Shown piece by piece: positions 59,829-64,000 of a DNA stretch of 64,000 nucleotides (the first letter of the stretch is position 1; each line of letters starts with the position of its first letter). This DNA is from Wukongibacter sp050859025 (lineage in GTDB: Bacteria; Bacillota; Clostridia; Peptostreptococcales; Caminicellaceae), in the NCBI RefSeq assembly GCF_050859025.1, contig NZ_CP138200.1, positions 682,001 through 746,000 of the forward strand. Reading direction: 5' to 3'. The position numbers were made by a program, and so were the translations under genes. The notes under the pieces are model-generated. The model was not told the origin of the DNA. It worked only from the letters and a program-made list of their open reading frames with translations, and searched no databases.

Positions 59829-59852
59829 AGCTGCCTGAGTAAGACAGCTCTA
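59826..59852. terminator. Bidirectional terminator between Spo0E-like and HPr genes
   Basis: TAGAGCTG (59826-59833) pairs with CAGCTCTA (59845-59852), next to the T-rich stretch that follows on either side. The stem includes the Spo0E-like stop codon. Confidence 0.65.
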
Positions 59853-59856
59853 CTTA

Positions 59857-60120
59857 CTATTCTTCTCCAAATTTTGATTCTATTAGATTAACTAATGAAT
59901 CTATTGCTTCCTTTTCATCCTCACCCGTAGCAGATATAGTTATCTTATCCCCCATTGTAAGGCCAAAACTTAGTATATTCATAATCGATTTAGCATTCAA
60001 ACGCTTTTCATTCCATACTATTTCAATATTTGACTTATATTTAGATGCTGTATTAACAAAAAGTGCAGCAGGTCTGGCATGTAAACCAGTTTTATTAAAT
60101 AGTTTTATAGTTTTGTCCAT
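59857..60120 (-). CDS. HPr-family phosphocarrier
   Basis: 87 residues. GLHARPAALFV carries the phosphorylatable His (residue 14), and NAKSIMNILSFGLTMGD carries the regulatory Ser (residue 45), both as in HPr. It moves phosphate from enzyme I to sugar-specific EII proteins; Ser45 phosphorylation would connect to CcpA-type control. GGAGG precedes ATG 60120. Last gene in the minus-strand group after the glycyl-radical genes, a placement also known near pflD-type loci in E. coli (ptsA region). Confidence 0.92.
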   Translation of the reverse strand: MDKTIKLFNKTGLHARPAALFVNTASKYKSNIEIVWNEKRLNAKSIMNILSFGLTMGDKITISATGEDEKEAIDSLVNLIESKFGEE

Positions 60121-60158
60121 ATTTATAGCCTCCGTTATTAAATGTTATTTTTTCAGGT

Positions 60159-60836
60159 TTATACATCTAAAGTCAACTTTCCAATTCCATATATATTTTC
60201 CCAGTCATTAATAAATTGATTTACACTCCAATCCGTAAGAGGATGTTCAAGCATTTTATCTAATATTTCTGGATTTACAGTAACAGATTGAGCCCCAGCA
60301 AGGGAAACAGAATGTACCTGTTGTACGTTCTTAAAAGAAGCGGCTAAAACCTTGGAATCTAAATTATAATGTTTAAATAATTGAAGGATTTCATTTACAA
60401 CGAAGGCCCCGTCTCCGCTGATATTATCTATTCTATTAACATAGGGCGCTACAAACTCTGCGCCAGCCATTGCAGCCATGAGGGCCTGCTGAGCAGTAAA
60501 AATTGCTGTAGCAGTTATTTTTATTCCCTTATCTTTAAGTATTTTCATAGCTTTGATTCCCTCAGGAATAACAGGAATTTTAATATATAAGTTTCCACCT
60601 ATAATTTGATGTAGATATTCAGCCTCCTCGACTATCTTTTCAGCATTTGTACTAACTGCCTGTATATGAAGCATAGATTCTTCTCCTATGATATTTCTAA
60701 TATCTTTTAAAATATCTAAAAAATTTCTATTTTCATTTGAAATAATCGTTGGATTTGTAGTAACTCCATCCATAGGATAGAAGTTGTAGGCTTTTTTGAT
60801 TGCATCTAAATTTGCAGTATCTAATAAATATTGCAT
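60159..60836 (-). CDS. fsa: Fructose-6-phosphate aldolase-like (transaldolase family)
   Basis: 225 residues. QYLLDTANLDAIKKAYNFYPMDGVTTNPTIIS and the Schiff-base Lys in NLYIKIPVIPEGIKAMKIL, then ITATAIFTAQQALMAAMAGAEFVAPYVNRIDN, ASFKNVQQVHSVSLAGAQSVT are the Fsa/small-transaldolase signature. It can cleave or form fructose-6-phosphate type ketoses. The neighbouring activase and radical enzyme suggest it acts on a deoxy-ketose made by them. AGGGAGAG precedes ATG 60836. Confidence 0.92.
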   Translation of the reverse strand: MQYLLDTANLDAIKKAYNFYPMDGVTTNPTIISNENRNFLDILKDIRNIIGEESMLHIQAVSTNAEKIVEEAEYLHQIIGGNLYIKIPVIPEGIKAMKILKDKGIKITATAIFTAQQALMAAMAGAEFVAPYVNRIDNISGDGAFVVNEILQLFKHYNLDSKVLAASFKNVQQVHSVSLAGAQSVTVNPEILDKMLEHPLTDWSVNQFINDWENIYGIGKLTLDV

Positions 60837-60854
60837 CGATATCTCTCCCTTAGC

Positions 60855-61721
60855 TCATATTTTTAATTTAAATTCTTCAATACATTTTTTTATTGCATCC
60901 TTTGTATCAGAAAACTCTATTCCATATCTCCTGATTTTATCGGTACATAGACGAACATCTCTTTGATGATCCCTATATTTTTCTGTATCCCTTTCAATTA
61001 ATTCATCTACTCTTTCTTCCAAACCAGATTCCTTTAATATTAAACAAGATACATCATAGCGGCTTAAGTTGTTATGGCTCCCGACATGATAAGTTCCATA
61101 GGGAATATTGAATACCTTTGAAAAATGGTCTATAAGTTCATGCACATAGGTTAATCCTCTATATTCATTGCAAGTAACCTTTGTCCTTTGACCTTCTAAA
61201 GCAATTGAAATCGTGTTCCAAAGTATATTAGGAGACATCCCACAATTTCTTTCTGGAAGGCCAAACAGCCAAGTGAATCTTAAAATCCAAATTTCATCTA
61301 ATATTTCCTTTAGTAATTTCTCAGCCTCCAACTTGTTTTTACCATACATTGTATCGGGGTTAGGGGTATCATCTTCTGTGTATGGACCACTTTCAAGGGT
61401 TCCATTAAAAACTTGTTCAGTACTGATGAATACCATTTTTGCACTTACTTCCTTACATGCCTTTGCAACATTTAATGCTCCAGTCACATTTACACTATAG
61501 GCTACTTCAGGATTATTATTGCAAAAGTCAGTACTTGCGATTGCAGCTGCATGAATAACATAGTCAGGGTTAAATGCTTTGAATACTTCCATTACCTTTG
61601 TTTCATCGGTAATATCAAGCTCTGGTACATCGGTAGAAAGGATTTTATAGGAAGTATTATATTTCTTTGCAAATCTTGTGCAAAAGAAACCATCTCCACC
61701 GGTTAATAGGATTTTTTTCAT
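60855..61721 (-). CDS. Short-chain dehydrogenase/RmlD-like sugar reductase
   Basis: 288 residues. ILLTGGDGFFCTRFAKKY (NAD-binding loop), SYKILSTDVPELDITDETKVMEVFKAFNPDYVIHAAA, STEQVFNGTLESGPYTEDDTPNPDTMYGKNKLEAEKLL (Y-x-x-x-K), LRFTWLFGLPERNCG and VHELIDHFSKVF. Closest to RmlD-type dTDP-4-dehydrorhamnose reductases. In this cluster its substrate is likely a small sugar or sugar phosphate. GAGGTGAT precedes ATG 61721. Confidence 0.85.
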   Translation of the reverse strand: MKKILLTGGDGFFCTRFAKKYNTSYKILSTDVPELDITDETKVMEVFKAFNPDYVIHAAAIASTDFCNNNPEVAYSVNVTGALNVAKACKEVSAKMVFISTEQVFNGTLESGPYTEDDTPNPDTMYGKNKLEAEKLLKEILDEIWILRFTWLFGLPERNCGMSPNILWNTISIALEGQRTKVTCNEYRGLTYVHELIDHFSKVFNIPYGTYHVGSHNNLSRYDVSCLILKESGLEERVDELIERDTEKYRDHQRDVRLCTDKIRRYGIEFSDTKDAIKKCIEEFKLKI

Positions 61722-61745
61722 TATATCACCTCATTAAAATTTATA

Positions 61746-62567
61746 TTAGCCACCAACAACAACATTAAGGCCTTCTCTTTCCATCATATTTTTTACTTTT
61801 TGTACCAATTCATCGGATGGAACAGAAACTTTTTTAAGTTTATATTCTTTGTTTAAGAACTCATATTTATTGCTTCCATATTGATGAAAGGGTAAGATAT
61901 GAATTTCAATTAAATTAAATTTTTTAACTAATTTAATGATTGCTTTTATATTTTCATCATCCAAAGTATATCCAGGAATTAATGGAACCCTAGGTATAAC
62001 CTTTTTTCCCATTTTAATAAGGGCTTTAAGATTGCTTTTGATAAGATCTATGTCTGCTCCCAATATCTTCTTAGATTTATTCTTATCCATTATTTTAAGA
62101 TCAAATAGGATTAAGTCTAGGTAATTGGCTAACTCAATAAGGGTTTCGGTCTTTCCATGACCGCTAGTTTCTATTGCAGTGTGGACATTCAAACTCTTTA
62201 GTTCCTTTAGAAGCTCTTTAGCAAAAGCAGCTTGAGATAAAACTTCACCGCCGGAAAGGGTTACACCACCTTCTGAAGTATAGTAAAAAACTCTATCCTT
62301 CATAACTTCATAGGTAATTTCTTCTACAGTCATATATTTACCAAACTCCGTAATTGCTCCAGATGGACACTCATATATATCAAAACAGCAGTGTTCACAA
62401 TGTATACATTTTGAATTTATTTTTACTTTCTGAATATCAAAGCTTAAAGATTCTGGATTGCTGCACCAAGGGCATCTAAGGGGACAACCTTTAAAAAATA
62501 CAATTGTTCTTATTCCCCCACCATCATGAAGAGAATATCGCTGAATATTGAGTATTAGTCCTTTCAT
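61746..62567 (-). CDS. Glycyl-radical enzyme activating enzyme (radical SAM)
   Basis: 273 residues. Radical SAM cysteines in FFKGCPLRCPWCSNPESL, followed by an extra ferredoxin-like cysteine segment (KCIHCEHCCFDIYECPSGAIT), then GGVTLSGGEVLSQAAFAKELLKEL, LDLILFDLKIMD and IPRVPLIPGYTLDDENI. Typical of PflC/HpdA-type activases that put a radical on the Gly of a partner. It is next to its partner gene. AGGAAGTGAT precedes ATG 62567. Confidence 0.94.
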   Translation of the reverse strand: MKGLILNIQRYSLHDGGGIRTIVFFKGCPLRCPWCSNPESLSFDIQKVKINSKCIHCEHCCFDIYECPSGAITEFGKYMTVEEITYEVMKDRVFYYTSEGGVTLSGGEVLSQAAFAKELLKELKSLNVHTAIETSGHGKTETLIELANYLDLILFDLKIMDKNKSKKILGADIDLIKSNLKALIKMGKKVIPRVPLIPGYTLDDENIKAIIKLVKKFNLIEIHILPFHQYGSNKYEFLNKEYKLKKVSVPSDELVQKVKNMMEREGLNVVVGG

Positions 62568-62578
62568 ATAATCACTTC

Positions 62579-64000
62579 CTACAAACTGTGTTCAGTTCGT
62601 CTTATGATATCATTTTGAATCTCCTTGCTTAGTTCCGTAAAAAAGGCACTATAGCCGGCTACCCTTACTACCAAGCCTTTATAATCATTGGGATTAGTCT
62701 GGGCTTTTTTTAAGGTAGAGGCAGAAATTACGTTGAACTGCACATGTTGAATTTTTAGCTTCATAAATGCTAGGAGAAAATTAGAAAGTTTGTTGATACC
62801 ATCTTCACCTTCAAGGGTCTTAGGACTAAACTTAACATTTAAGAGACTGCCATTTGTTGTTAAGTAGTTGTCGAGCTTGCTTACACTCCTTAATATCGCA
62901 GTAGGTCCAAGCATATCCCGACCAACCATAGGGGATAGACCTCCATCGGCAAGCTGTTCCTTATCCTTTCTCCCATCTGGAGTTGCTCCAACTGCTTCAC
63001 CAAGAGGAACATGGGCCGAAACCGTATAGGAACCAGGAGTAAAGATTCCACCTCTAGGAGTTGGATATTTTTCAACGGCCTTTGAATAATATCTAAGAAT
63101 GTCTGAACTGATATTGTCTACTTCATCATTGTCATTTCCATATTTATCATACTTATTAATTAATCTTATTCTTAATTTTTTGTATTCTTCACCTTCAAAA
63201 TTACTTTCTAAAGCATTTATTAATTCACTGAAGGGAATTCGCTTTTCCTCAAAGACCATTTTTTTAAGTGCATAAAGGGAATCACTTAAATTTGCTATAC
63301 CAATACCCTGAACACCAGAAAAATTATATTTGGCACCGCCATTGGTTATATCCTCACCTTCTTCTAAACAGTTATCAATTAAGCAGGATAATAGCGGAAC
63401 AGGGGCAAACTCCTTGTGGCCAACATCAACAATATTACTGCCAGTTACCATGAGCTTTACGTATTTATCAATTTTTTCTTTAATCTTATTGATTATTAGA
63501 TCAAATGTAATACCTTTATTATACTGATTTTCCTTTAGGGTAATCTCCATTATTTTCAGTAGGTTAAACAATGCTATGTCGTGAAGTCCATAGGTTTTAC
63601 CTGGTATTGAAAGTTCAACACATCCAACAACGGAATAATCCCTAGCGTCTTCTAAACTAACACCTCTGTTTAGAAACCCAGGAATAATCACTTCGTCATT
63701 AAATATTTGAGGAATTCCCGTACCAAGCCTTATGGTTTCAACCGCCTTATTTAGAAATGGTATTTCGATAAGTTCATTTATTCTTACACCTAAGTTTGGT
63801 TGAGGCAGTAGGATATCTTGATATGTCTCCAAGGCAAGATAGGACAACTCATTAACAGCACTGCGACCACTATCAGAAAGTCCTCCAAGGGTTATGGTAT
63901 ATCCCGTTGGAAAGCCGGCAAAGTATTTGGCACTATTACTGCTTCTTATTAAAACTACATCATTGGTCTTAATCCATAAACATAACAAAATTTCTCTAAG
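62579..64000 (-). CDS. Glycyl-radical enzyme (dehydratase type), 5' part outside window
   Basis: At least 473 residues, open to the window edge; GRE proteins are about 800, so the front half is missing. It has the active Cys followed by Val-Glu (DYSVVGCVELSIPGKTYGLHD), as in dehydratases and eliminases, unlike pyruvate formate-lyase with its two adjacent Cys. The C-terminal radical loop VRVAGYSAFFTELSKEIQNDIIRRTEH carries the Gly. The partner activase lies just after its stop. The apparent TTG 63988 start is only an internal codon. E. coli has pflD/pflC near talC and ptsA, the same set of partners, and I use it as a guide. Confidence 0.9.
   Translation of the reverse strand, partial: LREILLCLWIKTNDVVLIRSSNSAKYFAGFPTGYTITLGGLSDSGRSAVNELSYLALETYQDILLPQPNLGVRINELIEIPFLNKAVETIRLGTGIPQIFNDEVIIPGFLNRGVSLEDARDYSVVGCVELSIPGKTYGLHDIALFNLLKIMEITLKENQYNKGITFDLIINKIKEKIDKYVKLMVTGSNIVDVGHKEFAPVPLLSCLIDNCLEEGEDITNGGAKYNFSGVQGIGIANLSDSLYALKKMVFEEKRIPFSELINALESNFEGEEYKKLRIRLINKYDKYGNDNDEVDNISSDILRYYSKAVEKYPTPRGGIFTPGSYTVSAHVPLGEAVGATPDGRKDKEQLADGGLSPMVGRDMLGPTAILRSVSKLDNYLTTNGSLLNVKFSPKTLEGEDGINKLSNFLLAFMKLKIQHVQFNVISASTLKKAQTNPNDYKGLVVRVAGYSAFFTELSKEIQNDIIRRTEHSL

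Noticed and set aside
63986..63988. TTG start of the glycyl-radical enzyme
   Set aside because: The frame stays open to the window edge and the protein would be far too short for the family.

Overview
The window is 64 kb of AT-rich, gene-dense chromosome from a motile, endospore-forming, anaerobic Firmicute of the Clostridia type. Tissierellales or Alkaliphilus-like bacteria would fit, but nothing here fixes the genus. Evidence for this: low-GC codon use, strong AGGAGG ribosome sites, an S-box riboswitch before metK, sporulation genes (YyaC-type protease, two Spo0E-like phosphatases), CsrA/FliW control of flagellin, and a glycyl-radical enzyme with its activase. I see no rRNA, tRNA, phage, plasmid, transposase or CRISPR array.

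Layout. 0-12 kb: metabolic and poorly known genes (partial patatin, phosphosugar mutase, AEC transporter, YyaC, Spo0E-like, a large secreted NAGPA-type glycosidase, TtcA) separated by intergenic spaces full of short palindromic repeats. 12-18 kb: small exporter, SAM riboswitch plus metK, DUF378, RecD2, ComF. 18-24 kb: the late flagellar cluster yvyF-flgM-flgN-flgK-flgL-DUF6470-fliW-csrA-hag. 24-41 kb: a flagellin glycosylation island with three Maf-type glycosyltransferases and a compact ten-gene operon that begins with a pseudaminic-acid pathway (pseB, pseC, pseI, PseF-like, PseG-like) and continues with an ATP-grasp ligase, aminotransferase, RraA-type aldolase, amidohydrolase and DmpG-like aldolase. 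41-46 kb: flaG-fliD-fliS and small export chaperones. 46-60 kb: a DnaA-box-rich spacer, hpf, TauE/SafE, DUF5317, secA, prfB (with a programmed +1 frameshift), tex, MFS transporter, amidohydrolase, Spo0E-like. 60-64 kb, minus strand: HPr, Fsa-type aldolase, sugar reductase, glycyl-radical activase and a glycyl-radical enzyme cut by the window edge.

How it works together. FlgM holds sigma-28 until the hook is finished. Sigma-28 then reads hag and, from an almost identical promoter, the pse operon, so filament protein and its sugar are made together. FliW, CsrA and a CsrA-type hairpin in the hag leader set flagellin translation. Maf enzymes would add the CMP-activated nonulosonic acid to flagellin. 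No PseH acetyltransferase is visible; the five extra genes form a plausible route to an unusual amino acid and its attachment to the sugar. This is my best candidate for an undescribed system.

Repeats. Two families of about 100-bp palindromic, MITE-like elements (called A and B here) occur at least eleven times, always between genes. One A copy sits inside a B copy with a clean TA target duplication, and another supplies the stop codon of tex. There is also a 208-bp nested palindrome, a 144-bp structured insert between two copies of a terminator hairpin, and a DnaA-box cluster without dnaA.
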